Positions 55,101 through 60,719 of a stretch of 64,000 nt of DNA are shown in pieces. Each line of letters begins with the position of its first letter. Position 1 is the first letter of the stretch. Both the position numbers and the translations under genes were made by a program. The DNA is from Sophora flavescens (taxonomy: Eukaryota; Streptophyta; Magnoliopsida; Fabales; Fabaceae): contig CM061062.1 of assembly GCA_030762895.1 (NCBI GenBank), forward strand, positions 2,937,001 through 3,001,000, in the 5' to 3' direction. The notes below the pieces were generated by a model that ran no database searches, was not told the origin of the DNA, and saw nothing but the letters and a program-made list of their open reading frames with translations.

Positions 55101-56559
55101 AACCGATTACACACCGGAACGAGAGGGATCCTGAGGCTTTGTAGGTATGGGACTATGTAGTTAAGGATGACTTATATGAATTGATTGGTACTACCTATAA
55201 AAACAAGATGTATCTTCTTTTCGGAAGCCCATCACTTAAGAACTTCATAGCTAAGTGTGCTTGACTTGGAGCAATTCTGGGATGGGTGACCTCCTGGGAA
55301 GTTTTCCCAGGGAGAGTGTGAGTGAGGACAAAGCATGCTGAAAATACCCGTGTTGGTTTGTGAGGATAGTCGTCAATCCATAGAGCAGCCAGGGATGTTA
55401 CAAATGGTATTAGAGTGGCGCCTCTCCTAGTACGGTGTGGTTCGGGGACGAACCAAGCTGAAGCTGGTGGGCATGTGACACCCGGGGCTGACGAGGGCGG
55501 GAAGTGGTCACCGGTGCAAGAAGGCACGGACAAGGAGCGACTCCTGACAAGCATCTAGGCAGAGGGACACGTGAATGAACCGATTACACACCAGAATGAG
55601 AGGGATCTTGAGGCTGTGTAGGTATGGGACTATGCAATTAAGGATGACTTGTATGAATTGATTGGTACTACCAATAAAAACAAGATGCATCTTCTTTTCG
55701 GAAGTCCATCACTTAAGAACTCCACAGTTAAGCGTGTTTAACTTGGAGCAATACTGGGATGGGTGACCTCCTGGATGTTTTCCCAGGGAGCGTGTGAGTG
55801 AGGACAAAGCAAGCTGAAAAGACTCGTGTTGGTTTGTTGGGACAGTCGTCAATCCATAGAGCAGTCAGGGATGTTACAATGCCATTCTTGGAGTCTTGGT
55901 TTCACAGTCCCTCTCCCTCTCTCTCTCTCTACTCGTGTTGGTTTGTTGGGACAGTCGTCAATCCATAGAGCAGTCAGGGATGTTACAATGCCATTCTTGG
56001 AGTCTTGGTTTCACAATCCCTCCCTCCCTCCCTCCCTCCCTCCCTCCCTCCCTCCCTCTCTCTCTCTCTCTCTCTCTTCTATGGTTTCTTTACAGATACA
56101 CTAACATCAAGTGACAAGTATAACCTCCCTCCCTCCCTCTCCCTCCCTCCCTCCCCCTCCCCCCTATGGTTTCTTTACAGATACACTAACATCAAGTGAC
56201 AAGTATAATATCTTTACCAGTAACTTAATAGAGGGGGTGGATATTATACTAAAATTTGAAATAGGGGAAGCTTATATGTTTTATAAATAAGTAAAGAGTG
56301 TTTGTAATTTAATAGTATTTATATCCAAACTTTAACAACTAAAAAGTACGCACTCTGCAGCAAAAAGTCTGGTCCGATATCTGAGGTACTTCTCTCTATT
56401 AGCAGCACCTATGGGAGTTTGAAATTTGTAGCCCTGCACACTGTGGGAGCCAGAAACCATGTTTTCATCATCCCCAAAGTTCAACCTTGTATCACCTTCG
56501 GAGTTATCATTTGCTGCAATATTATTATTTTCAACATTCCTCATTGATGTAGCAAGGAC
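32854..56559 (-). CDS. SWEETIE: SWEETIE-like HEAT-repeat protein (HEATR5 homologue), 3' 17 exons, 1254 aa
   Basis: Exons in gene order: 56559-56354, 50883-50739, 50560-50492, 44526-44470, 44221-44135, 43897-43769, 43640-43437, 43299-42838, 41446-41381, 40952-40855, 40738-40639, 40447-40309, 39800-39493, 39412-39278, 39147-38983, 38881-38756, 34122-32854. Every intron is GT...AG and every join keeps frame. The product is helical HEAT-type sequence: YLRYRTRLFAAECLSHLPEAVG, ELPGHLLLEQYQAQLVSAVRTTLD, WPVILQALALDAVP, FKLYEIVLLVFQFLSTERFF, then an acidic tail with SDDDWDAFQSFPVS. The RYRTRxFAAEC and DDDWDAFQSFP motifs and overall plan fit HEATR5 proteins. In Arabidopsis SWEETIE affects carbohydrate balance and growth; animal HEATR5 acts with aftiphilin/AP-1 in membrane traffic. 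The 5' exons are not in hand. Identity is from memory of motifs. Confidence 0.78.
34387..34782 (-). repeat. LTR (3' LTR on minus strand) of the MA3-carrying element
   Basis: The 396-bp LTR has TGATAGG...CTATCA ends. A 79-codon open stretch on plus at 34452-34691 recurs unchanged in the other LTR and is not a gene. Confidence 0.93.
34668..36191 (-). CDS. ORF2 of the LTR element, 507 aa, with captured MA3-like domain
   Basis: Residues about 158-248 (35720-35448) read WVRKHKGVAVGIMHECFLSY, then RRLVDLGRPEYNPAFLKLI and TLAMDRKNREKEMA, then FSKEDIVKDFIMFMEISEDI. This is the helical pattern of an MA3 domain as found in plant PDCD4-like translation regulators (MRF/ECIP1 type), which bind eIF4A. The domain breaks off after ISEDIAF, where host proteins continue; the rest (residues 250-507) is unrecognised. 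The last 60 residues run over the polypurine tract into the 3' LTR. No intron interrupts the MA3 part. The likely source is an mRNA transduced into the element. Whether it is translated is unknown. It overlaps ORF1 by 17 bp. Confidence 0.7.
   Translation of the reverse strand: MCYRVSSAAAIIVLLPFSHLAYSRGEGSRSPIVDSSDVLWFDCEVNCVEVTMKWAFRITGNYGSHEGKHCGHNALPEVKGMNYERHGSQDVTMAARVKGISNEPFEGIYISIVTISMVARAKEQPRIHVFENYHVPEGGLHLFSVLCKYGDIQVQDNWVRKHKGVAVGIMHECFLSYDIFEFIRRLVDLGRPEYNPAFLKLITLAMDRKNREKEMALALLPAIHIKIFSKEDIVKDFIMFMEISEDIAFGNDGEPMHFQFSKFGNLLHVLAEGYFLLKNIFRLNFVYDRGKFRRIEAEVVENHEWNALTRPTCFQEVSKEMEIRSLGFKQWDPGEHFFQSLRDLCPILHLEDLQAVHVEAMPVAREAITREQTSGSRYEIVQIALYTPYTLASWLVKQGNSDFSKTIQVLIVLMITTYEVPSRDNAGVVVQEEEQRPIFQSIAWKGKLVLICQSPYLSLEDKAEFQAGGIDRIHGEKGPNKASHGLRVNQVTHGPKVWQVLEGGKCV
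36175..38070 (-). CDS. ORF1 of the LTR element, 631 aa, gag-like
   Basis: The ORF starts in the 5' LTR; the first useful ATG is near residue 26 (MPEMKIPLFDGRGDAYWWLI). Residues about 26-110 match the retrotransposon gag fold of Ty3/gypsy-type elements (PLFDG..YWWLIQLERYFE.., ALRGEAFKWWSSWKQ, FELAVIKEFIP). Then come an acidic linker, a Pro-rich region (PPPLKPPDNGG, VPPPPPDTLNEPPPES; about residues 225-300) and a second helical part (about 400-631). No CCHC knuckle or protease motif was found. The long open frame, with no stop over 1.9 kb, suggests recent selection or recent insertion. Confidence 0.7.
   Translation of the reverse strand: MFHCCVILVPIKSVRPCRILEGEPVMPEMKIPLFDGRGDAYWWLIQLERYFEANSWIHEEMKKMWVTVFALRGEAFKWWSSWKQDNQNATWKTFELAVIKEFIPDMWVCLQDSEKRELNLESEPLMAQGSVEFQQEGTDLENSIPIKIVEEERENKGEEEGPKTKNQSVNDGVEMNTDSVKKATAESATGLGISSEGSVIVGDPPPSPISTHQRNFAAGFTGGMTEWPPPGQPDDQPPPLKPPDNGGQMVGSVARGEKQKRGCVAVPPPPPDTLNEPPPESHEPPPTPPEPPDTRCPLSWRCAAGHWDTDFDDPNSTTRVAGVAVATGDWSYMWLQPLMKVEAVGFRKEDRREKRGTEKGICKIGQFFDLMGQAQFSLINSDYDKEGARLHLKQYCGPVLKTKYLAQFSNEWKKSKEEFSMDLMVSGSTANVFIELERHFQALELNKFTQNGGNNFGHTAFQSRYEPSRWIQSLHSSHSAISLQQGATEYRSECLSTQMGQAQMHIVLVFQWLNKLGPLPKVLKYLQSDKNQDAGVSPDNLQNFTKMIFGSYIHDFWHPLALSLSDYVKDYLNWNGTRRDYNEKLMTPNASMVSSVAHKLFLHVITRRSILFNRATYSIYYDRSLSSVLQS
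38037..38433 (-). repeat. LTR (5' LTR on minus strand) of the MA3-carrying element
   Basis: 397 bp. It differs from the partner mainly at a handful of bases in the first 70 bp (plus-strand view, 38050-38105). Confidence 0.93.
39801..40217. repeat. Tandem duplication (about 210 bp x 2) in a SWEETIE intron
   Basis: 39801-40010 and 40011-40217 are near-identical. The unit includes the 3' splice site of the intron: the minus strand reads gtgttgcag followed by ATG at both 39800/39801 and 40010/40011. The true exon continues only from the first. Confidence 0.9.
42116..42421 (+). mobile_element. TRIM, 306 bp, complete
   Basis: LTRs 42116-42233 (118 bp) and 42303-42421 (119 bp) start TGTTGGAGTTCCA and end AATTCTAAGA. 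The primer site TGGTATCAAAACC follows the first. The internal region is only 69 bp. ACCTT is duplicated at 42111-42115 and 42422-42426. It has no coding capacity and lies in the SWEETIE intron between exons 41381-41446 and 42838-43299. Confidence 0.88.
44788..45051. repeat. Solo-LTR-like sequence, 264 bp
   Basis: It begins TGTTGGAAGTG and ends CACTCTAACA, with a (TG)n/(GA)n tract near the left end and a TATTTATAC box, like a Copia LTR. No internal region or second copy is in the window, and no matching 5-bp TSD was seen. Confidence 0.5.
45177..45372 (+). repeat. 5' LTR of Copia element
   Basis: TGTTAGAAAGC...TTCTTACA, 196 bp, with a TATAAATAG box at about 45313. Confidence 0.95.
45723..47654 (+). 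CDS. Copia gag-protease-integrase, 643 aa, ended by a nonsense codon
   Basis: ATG 45723 opens gag (LVGTANYSTWAAAVQLWFQG..., WFSIAPKLQPQYQAF). A Gly/Arg-rich stretch leads to the CCHC knuckle CTYCNRYGHIEAEC at about residue 247. Protease has WILDSGASDHMT at about 333. Integrase has the zinc-binding HQRLGHPS...CQSCQLGKH region (about 458-495), SDIWGP, RTDNAREY and TPQQNGVTERKNRH. The TGA at 47652-47654 falls where relatives have W before YLINRMPSS; in the same frame the integrase C-terminus then continues (47655-47940). A product would lack part of integrase, RT and RNase H. Confidence 0.9.
   Translation: MASNDSSSDSSAAVTFTNVPLIPCEKLVGTANYSTWAAAVQLWFQGQGREDHLTKQAKDIPDKERARWKQIDASLCSVLWFSIAPKLQPQYQAFSTCYDVWTKVKKVYSNDVHRLYSVVLNLISMKLENMDMQTYLGKLDHLIADFEKLMPFAIDATAHAEQRNKFFMVLALAGLPSELDSVRNQILSSTTVPSYDMVSEQLLCLSTPHSFGHSSIPHTDSSALVSHSHHRGGRSGGGRGGGNRRPRCTYCNRYGHIEAECRTKAREQSKHVNVAHVTGPNITEEVTISAADYNDFLQFKAAQQPISPIFVAHPGNPVAFISQSSSLGPWILDSGASDHMTSNKSLFSKLSYLDSLPSVTLADGSQIQVQGIGQTHPLPNLSLDSVLYVPGCPFNLVSISKLTRTLDYSALFVNNSVYVREWRTGRTIGVGHKSQGLYQLSPPVAYVSAASQTLEHQRLGHPSLDKMRLMVPSFSKVPFFECQSCQLGKHTRHTYSQRVNKSAASPFALVHSDIWGPSRVCSTLGYYYFVTFIDDFSRCTWLFLMKNRSDVFNIFQGFCAEIKNQCGSSIKILRTDNAREYLSSQFQSFLTSQGIIHQTSCAHTPQQNGVTERKNRHLVETTRTLLLHNNVPLRFWGDALLTS
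47655..48890 (+). pseudogene. Copia integrase C-terminus and reverse transcriptase, frameshifted
   Basis: 47655-47940 continues the integrase frame (INRMPSSILNNQVPYF..., GCTCFVHDLTPGKDKL, FLGYSRLQKGY). A shift near 47940-47960 moves RT to another frame (47999-48784). RT shows ADPNWHKAMLEEM, VGCHWVYTVKIGPDG, KARLVAKGYTQ, QLDIKNAFLHGEL (first catalytic D) and LHGLKQSPRAWF. Another break follows at about 48780 and the YVDD box is at 48857-48868. A stop also lies at 48905. Confidence 0.85.
48974..49840 (+). CDS. Copia RT connection and RNase H, 288 aa
   Basis: This open frame encodes ALDILIETGMLDCRPTDTPM, YRRLVRRLNYLIVTGHDITF and YSDADWAGSPSDRRSTFG. It continues with SSAEAEYRAMA (RNase H acidic residue), FHERTKHIEIDCHFVREKV and the C-terminal TDIFSKSLRG, stopping at the natural end just before the polypurine tract. 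At about 49443-49492 a short direct repeat (GTGCAGAACATTGTTG twice) has added extra codons in front of SSAEAEY, which relatives lack. Confidence 0.85.
   Translation: MKLPIHFRISINQRKYALDILIETGMLDCRPTDTPMDPNVKLLRVGEPLKDPGRYRRLVRRLNYLIVTGHDITFAISVVSQFLNAPCDSHWDAVMRILRYIKNAPGRGLLYEDKGNAKITCYSDADWAGSPSDRRSTFGYCVLIGGNMISWRSKKQKCRTLLPDPVQNIVVRSSAEAEYRAMAAAVCELTWLRQLLQQLKLGDIQDTKLICDNQAALHIASNPVFHERTKHIEIDCHFVREKVLSGEITTDFVNSSDQLTDIFSKSLRGSRVDYICNKLGSYDVYAPA
49848..50041 (+). repeat. 3' LTR of Copia element
   Basis: 194 bp. It differs from the 5' LTR by a few substitutions and a 2-bp deletion near 49975. Confidence 0.95.
50945..51415 (+). mobile_element. TRIM, second LTR truncated
   Basis: LTR1 50945-51175 (TGTTGGAAAGCCGCC...TTCCGAGA, 231 bp) is followed directly by primer site TGGCATCAGAGCC, a 54-bp internal region and LTR2 from 51230. 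LTR2 follows LTR1 to about 51415 and then stops matching where the hAT region begins. It shares the TGTTGG start, 'tagtcccaca', 'agtgcttataag' and 'CCCAAATTC/CCCAGATTC' words with the TRIM at 42116, so they are diverged members of one family. Confidence 0.75.
51430..53855 (+). pseudogene. hAT transposase (BED finger, DUF659-like, hATC), decayed
   Basis: In order: a BED-type zinc finger (CKYCTHSCWGG..RMKHHLAG, about 51455-51530), a linker (51640-51865), and the DUF659-like core (LMCDGWTDGKGRSLTNVLVNSP, VVQVVTDGASNLVAAGRMLEEKR, WSPCAAHYLDLILEDIG; 51940-52305). The mid region is 52439-52783, with an intron 52781-52861 joining LNPK to FHYDTNF. The C-terminal dimerisation domain is at 53182-53330 (LTCSATGCESNWSIFDQVHTKRRNRL). 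It ends in an acidic tail with three DELSDIDLRDK repeats (53752-53840). Stops and frameshifts at about 51590, 51865, 52305, 52420 and 52975 kill it. Confidence 0.88.
53856..54128 (+). other. 3' flank and right end of the hAT element
   Basis: AT-rich sequence ending in CGATACGCGATACGTATCTCG...GATAACCATG, the GATAC/GTATC subterminal repeat type common in plant hAT elements. It abuts a Copia RT fragment. The matching left end was not found, since the left part joins a TRIM. Confidence 0.5.
54129..54995 (-). pseudogene. Copia reverse transcriptase fragment
   Basis: Minus strand 54954-54766 gives the pre-RT segment (ADPNWFSAMKAEYDA..NGTWSLVPLPPH). After one stop, 54747-54130 gives FRVKENPDGSINKYKACLVDKGF, QQLDVNNAFLNGDLDEELYMDEP, LHKALYGLKQAPRAWF, YVDDIIITG and LGDLDYFLGIQV. 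It ends at LTQTKY where the hAT end begins. The frame is otherwise open for 200 residues. On the other side it is broken by the Cassandra at 54996. Confidence 0.85.
54996..55878 (+). mobile_element. Cassandra TRIM, complete
   Basis: LTR1 54996-55402 (407 bp), internal 55403-55473 (71 bp, starting AATGGTATTAGAGTGG at the primer site), LTR2 55474-55878 (405 bp). 5S rRNA-like cores lie at about 55231-55307 and 55709-55785. LTR2 has a short deletion in box C (CTCCTGG-ATG). The TSD is imperfect: ATCCC at 54991-54995 against ATGCC at 55879-55883. Sited in a Copia RT fragment inside a SWEETIE intron. Confidence 0.9.
55822..56215 (+). repeat. Tandem duplications and (CCCT)n/(CT)n microsatellites
   Basis: 55822-55930 (the last 57 bp of the Cassandra LTR plus flank) is repeated at 55931-56035. 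It is followed by a (TCCC)n and (TC)n tract (56022-56079). A 44-bp segment beginning CTATGGTTTCTTTACAG is repeated at about 56080-56123 and 56164-56208 around a second (CCCT)n tract. Open frames of L/P/S repeats across this stretch are not genes. Confidence 0.85.
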
Positions 56560-57404
56560 CTGTGCAATTCCCATTAAACCAACATCTGATATTAAATGAA
56601 GATATAGATATTTTCGAATTTTTTCACTTCATAACATTTCCTTCGCGTTTTAATTGTTCAAAGGAGTTAACAATTTTCCATAATGACATTCATTACAGGA
56701 ACATTTAGAACATAAGGTAAGGCATCCAGTATCATACATAGAAACATCATGATGACCAGACACTAGTCTCAAGACCATTGAGAGGTATTTTCATTTATAA
56801 GATAACATCGGTGCATTATCGGTTTATCACTATTAGCAAGTGTTTTTCTTTACTTTTCGGTGGCAGAGATTAAGTGAAGATTTTACTACAATGTAATAGA
56901 AGACTGAAGAGTATAGCAGTGGAGTACAAGGAATCCTCTTACAGAAAGGCTAAAAGCAGAACCTAAACTACAGAAAAAACAAATCAACGTTGTAAAAAAT
57001 TGGAGTATAATAAATTAATAGGAGCAGTAGTGCTGTAATGCATTGGTCAAAATGGACAAGTGAGATTCAGGCCAGGTTAACAGAGAAGCCACAATTCGTA
57101 AAAGAAAACTACATGTACCAGATCAAGACAGTGATCTTAAAAGAAAACTAAAATGGTAGGGGGCAAATAATGCATTTCACATTTCTACCAGATCCAGAGG
57201 AGAATTAATGCTGCAGGCTGCAGCAACATACAACATAATGCAGCATACATGCATGTTGTAATTAATACTTGACCAAAAAAATTTCTGGTAGCTAAAGGAA
57301 AGAGTATTTTACAATAACCAAATAAACCATGTCAACATCTGCTGGAAATAGAATATAATTAACGAGTATTTTCCTGCCTCATTCAAGTCTTTTATATCAT
57401 CTAA
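56560..57404. other. SWEETIE intron sequence, no feature seen
   Basis: AT-rich intron-like DNA. No exon or repeat was recognised before the Copia fragment. Confidence 0.4.
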
Positions 57405-57408
57405 AGGT

Positions 57409-57977
57409 ATGATTCATCAATCTAGTTGTCCACACACCACAGCAAAATGGTATTGCAGAAAGAAGCATCGCCATTTTCTTGATACTGCTCATACCTTGTT
57501 ATTTCAAGCTAATGGCCCTTTAAAATTTTGGGCAGATGCAGTCCATACTGCAGGTTATTTAATCAATCGTATGCCATCTTTTGTGTTAAATACCCAGATT
57601 CCTCGTTCCATCTTATTTCCTAATGAATCTATATATAAACCTCCTCTGCTTGGTTTTGGTTGTACTTGTTTTGTTCATGATCTTTCTCTAGGAAAAGAAA
57701 AACTCACTACTCGTACCATCAAATGTTATTTCCTTGGATATTCCAGAGTGCAAAAAGGTTACAAGTGTTACTCTCCTTCATTACATTGTTTCTTCACTTT
57801 TGCAGATGTGACTTTCTTTGAAGAATATCCATTCTTCACTACAAAGGATGAAACAATCGCTCCATTCCAGTTTTACCTATTCCTTTTTTCAATCATTCTC
57901 AAGACAATAGTGCTCGTCCTTGGATCAGTTATCATCGTCGCCCTCGTGAAGCTTCAACATCTCAACCAGATCCTGAG
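57409..57977 (+). pseudogene. Copia integrase C-terminal fragment
   Basis: Reads IHQSSCPHT, then a 1-bp-type lesion in the TPQQNG..E motif, then RHFLDTAHTLLFQANGPLKFWADAVHTAGYLINRMPS, GFGCTCFVHDLSLGKEKL, CYFLGYSRVQKGYKCYSP and FADVTFFEEYPFF. It aligns with the same part of the Copia element at 45177 but is clearly a different family member. The Cassandra insertion supplies the end of the open frame, so its last 36 codons are Cassandra LTR. Confidence 0.85.
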
Positions 57978-58862
57978 TGTAACATTCGGGAGCCGACGAG
58001 GGCGGGGAGTGGTCGCCGGTGCAAGAAGGCACGAACAAGGATCGGCTCCTGGCAGGCTTCTAGGCGGAGGGACACATGAATGAACCGATAACACACCCGA
58101 ATGAGAGGGATCCTGAGACTGTGTAGGTATGGGACTATACAGTTGAGGAAGGCTTATATGAATTGATTGGTACTACCCATATCAACAAGATGCATCTTCT
58201 TTTCGGGAGCCCATCACTTAAGAACTCCACAGTTAAGCGTGCTTGACTTGGAGCAATTCTGGGATGGGTGACCTACTGGGAAGTTTTCCCAGGAAGCATG
58301 TGAGTGAGGACAAAGCACGCTGAAAAGACCCGTGTTGGTCTGTAGGGACAGTCGTCAATCCATAGAGTAGCCAGGGATGTTACAAATGGTATCAGAGCGG
58401 CATCTCTTCCAGTACGGTGTGGTTCGAGGATGAACCAAGCGAAAGCTGGTGGGCATGTAACACCCGGGTGCCGACGAGGGCAGGGAGTAGTCGTCGGTGC
58501 AAGAAGGCACGAACAAGGAGCGGCTCCTGGCAGACTTCTAGGTGGAGGGACACATGAATGAACCGATTACACACCCGAATGAGAGGGATCCTGAGACTGT
58601 GTAGGTATGGGACAATACAGTTGAGGAAGGCTTATATGAATTGATTGGTACTACCTATACTAACAAGATGCATCTTCTTTTCGAGAGCCCATCACTTAAG
58701 AACTCCACAGTTAAGCGTGGTTGATTTGGAGCAATTCTGGGATGGGTGACCTCCTGGGAAGTTTTCCCAGGAAACGTGTGAGTGAGGACAAAGCACACTG
58801 AAAAGACCCGTGTTGGTCTGTGGGGACAGTTGTCAATCTATAGAGCAGCCAGGGATGTTACA
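57978..58862 (+). mobile_element. Cassandra TRIM, complete
   Basis: LTR1 57978-58384 and LTR2 58456-58862, 407 bp each; internal 58385-58455 (71 bp) starts AATGGTATCAGAGCGG. CTGAG is duplicated exactly at 57973-57977 and 58863-58867. The 5S-like cores are at about 58213-58290 and 58691-58768, with box A (AGTTAAGCGTGCTTG) and box C (GGGTGACCTCCTGGGAAG) recognisable. LTR1 has one change in box C. Confidence 0.95.
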
Positions 58863-59280
58863 CTGAGCCCAGTTTTACATTCTCAACCATCTCTGGACCA
58901 ACCTTCATCTACCTCAGACTTCCCTATTGATATTTGTTAAGGCATTTGTTCCACCAGTAAAATACATTGAAGTTACCATCGATTTCTCATCCTCCTTATA
59001 TAGTCTTTTTATCCTTCATATCATTATTTAGTGTGAAAGCCATCAAAAGGATCTAAGAGCTGCTATTTACCAGGCTGTGAAAATCTCCTATCATATAAGA
59101 GATGCAAGGATAAATCCGTTTGCATGCTCTAGCATTATTCTATAAGCACACATGCTAAATTCATGCAAATAGGATAAGCAAAACAAACGTTGCACTCATT
59201 CTATCCACCTGAAGAAACTCTTATATAAATAAAGTGCCACCAAAGATCCTGGCATGCAAACAAATTAGCCAAATCATTCA

Positions 59281-59902
59281 GACTCTGAGTCTCCAGTCTC
59301 TATATTCTATAGTCTTGATGTCACAGTCACTGGGAAGGAGCTATTCACATCCTTAGATATATCAAAGTACCACCAGGGCAAGGATTACTATACGAGGACA
59401 ACGGACAAATTCAAGTGGTTGTCGTTGGTGTAGATTGAACAGGGTCTCCATCCAACGGATGCTCAACATCAAGTTAGTGTTTCTTGAGATTGCTTGGTAT
59501 CTAAGAAAACTACGAAATAGGATATTGTTTCTATGTCAAATGCAGAAGCTTAATATTGGGCAATGGTTTTCGCAATGCTTGAGCTTAAACTGCTTCTACA
59601 ATTTCAGTTTCGACCAGTAAATCAGATGAGTTTTTTTTTTTTTTTTGATAAGCGTAAATCAGATGAGGTTAAACTGTGATATTGATTGAAATCTAGTTTT
59701 CTATTAGAGGACCAAACATAATGAAGAGGATTGCCATTTCATTCTCCAAAAGAAGAACTTGTTAAGGTGCATCGCTACTAGCTTTGTCAACTGGAATGAT
59801 GAACTATCAAACATATTTTTGAAGTCTCTTATGGTTCCACAAATTAGCTACCTTAGTAACAAGGTTGGTCCATATGATTTATGTGCTCAACCTTGAAGGG
59901 AG
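59281..59902 (+). pseudogene. Copia RNase H remnants
   Basis: Reads HWEGAIHILRYIKVPPGQGLLYEDNG (about 59328-59405). Further broken pieces include a SKKTTKQDIVSMSNAEA-like stretch at about 59500-59555, then SFVNWNDELSNIFLKSL near the C-terminus (about 59785-59835). Deletions and stops lie throughout. Confidence 0.7.
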
Positions 59903-60415
59903 TGTTGGAAAGTATACATTGTGAACATCAAGTGGCCTTTGGTTTGTTTTCTGTTTTCATTTTCAATTGATATGTTTTTACTAATAATTACCCAAATGCC
60001 AGTTTTCACACTTTGTGAATGTATTAGTGCAAAAGAATATTTTCTTGTTTTTACCAAGTTTGAAAACATGAAAGAAGGTGAAAATAAAGTGACATTTTTG
60101 TAATTATTAGTGTAAACAAATCAACTTAAAATGAAAAGAGAAATCAAACCATATACCTCCTTAGTTATCATATCGATTGATTATACAAGTATTACTGTGT
60201 GATGAGTACATGGTAAGGTGATACAGTGCAGCCTACTGTATCCCTACCCAGTTAGTTAGCCATAACTGATTTAGGTATTCAGTTACCATGAGCTATATGC
60301 TGACAGCCTATGCCTATGTATAAATACTAAGTCCCTGTAATCTCTATATTCAGTGAATGAGAATATGAATTTCAGATCTCTATCTCTCTCTGCTCTCTCT
60401 GTATGAATTGTAACA
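59903..60415 (+). repeat. 3' LTR of the decayed Copia element, with MITE inside
   Basis: TGTTGGAAAG...GAATTGTAACA ends, with a TATAAATAC box (about 60319) and a CT-rich end. A MITE-like sequence occupies about 59931-60159. Confidence 0.6.
59931..60159. mobile_element. MITE-like element
   Basis: The left arm CCTTTGGTTTGTTTTCTGTTTTCATTTT-like sequence and the right arm in reverse complement (TATATGGTTTGATTTCTC..TTTTCATTTT) match for about 70 bp, including AATTGATATG/AGTTGATTTG and ACTAATAATTAC in both. There is no coding sequence, and the TSD was not resolved. Confidence 0.6.
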
Positions 60416-60558
60416 TTGTGCAACACTGGACTACATTCATATACATCCATTTCTCAATATAAATAAGACACAATGTTTTACAAGCCAATTTTCAAAGGAT
60501 AGGGTTCCCTCTTGATCATTCCTCTCGTTTTCTGATTTTACAAGCCAATTCCCAACAC

Positions 60559-60640
60559 TTGCATATTTAGCAAACAAATTCTTAGATGTCTTTGCCAATA
60601 TGTCTATTTGGGATGACAAGGGGGCTTCGTGTACTTGAAC
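60559..60640 (-). CDS. Possible further SWEETIE exon
   Basis: Between a good acceptor (TTCATTATTCAG) and a possible donor (GCAA/gtgttg) the minus strand encodes VQVHEAPLSSQIDILAKTSKN and then LFAKYA, helix-like sequence that fits a HEAT protein. The phase at the donor (82 bp, 27 codons plus one base) does not match the next exon at 56559, which starts on a codon boundary. A linking exon would therefore be needed, or this is not part of the gene. Immediately downstream is TGTTGGGAATTGGCTTG, like an LTR start, repeated as AATTGGCTTGTAAAA. Confidence 0.35.
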
Positions 60641-60719
60641 CTGAATAATGAATATTGTGTATATTACATGAATGATTTGTACAATATTTATATACAAAGG
60701 TAATAGAATCAATCCTAAA

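Larger units (their letters stand above)
57405..60415 (+). mobile_element. Decayed Copia element, 5'-truncated, with nested Cassandra and MITE
   Basis: It starts abruptly in integrase at 57405. It continues to the RT N-terminal linker (57409-57977 and 58868-58940), is interrupted by a Cassandra, then lacks nearly all RT, and resumes with RNase H remnants (59315-59880). The polypurine-like TTGAAGGGAG (59893-59902) leads into a 3' LTR (59903-60415). Gag, protease and the 5' LTR are absent. Confidence 0.75.

Noticed and set aside
55826..56199. Leu/Pro/Ser-repeat frames
   Set aside because: Produced by (CCCT)n and (CT)n microsatellites.
58213..58290. Possible 5S rRNA gene
   Set aside because: Only the internal promoter and 3' part resemble 5S rRNA; it sits inside Cassandra LTRs with TSDs, so it is not a genuine 5S gene.
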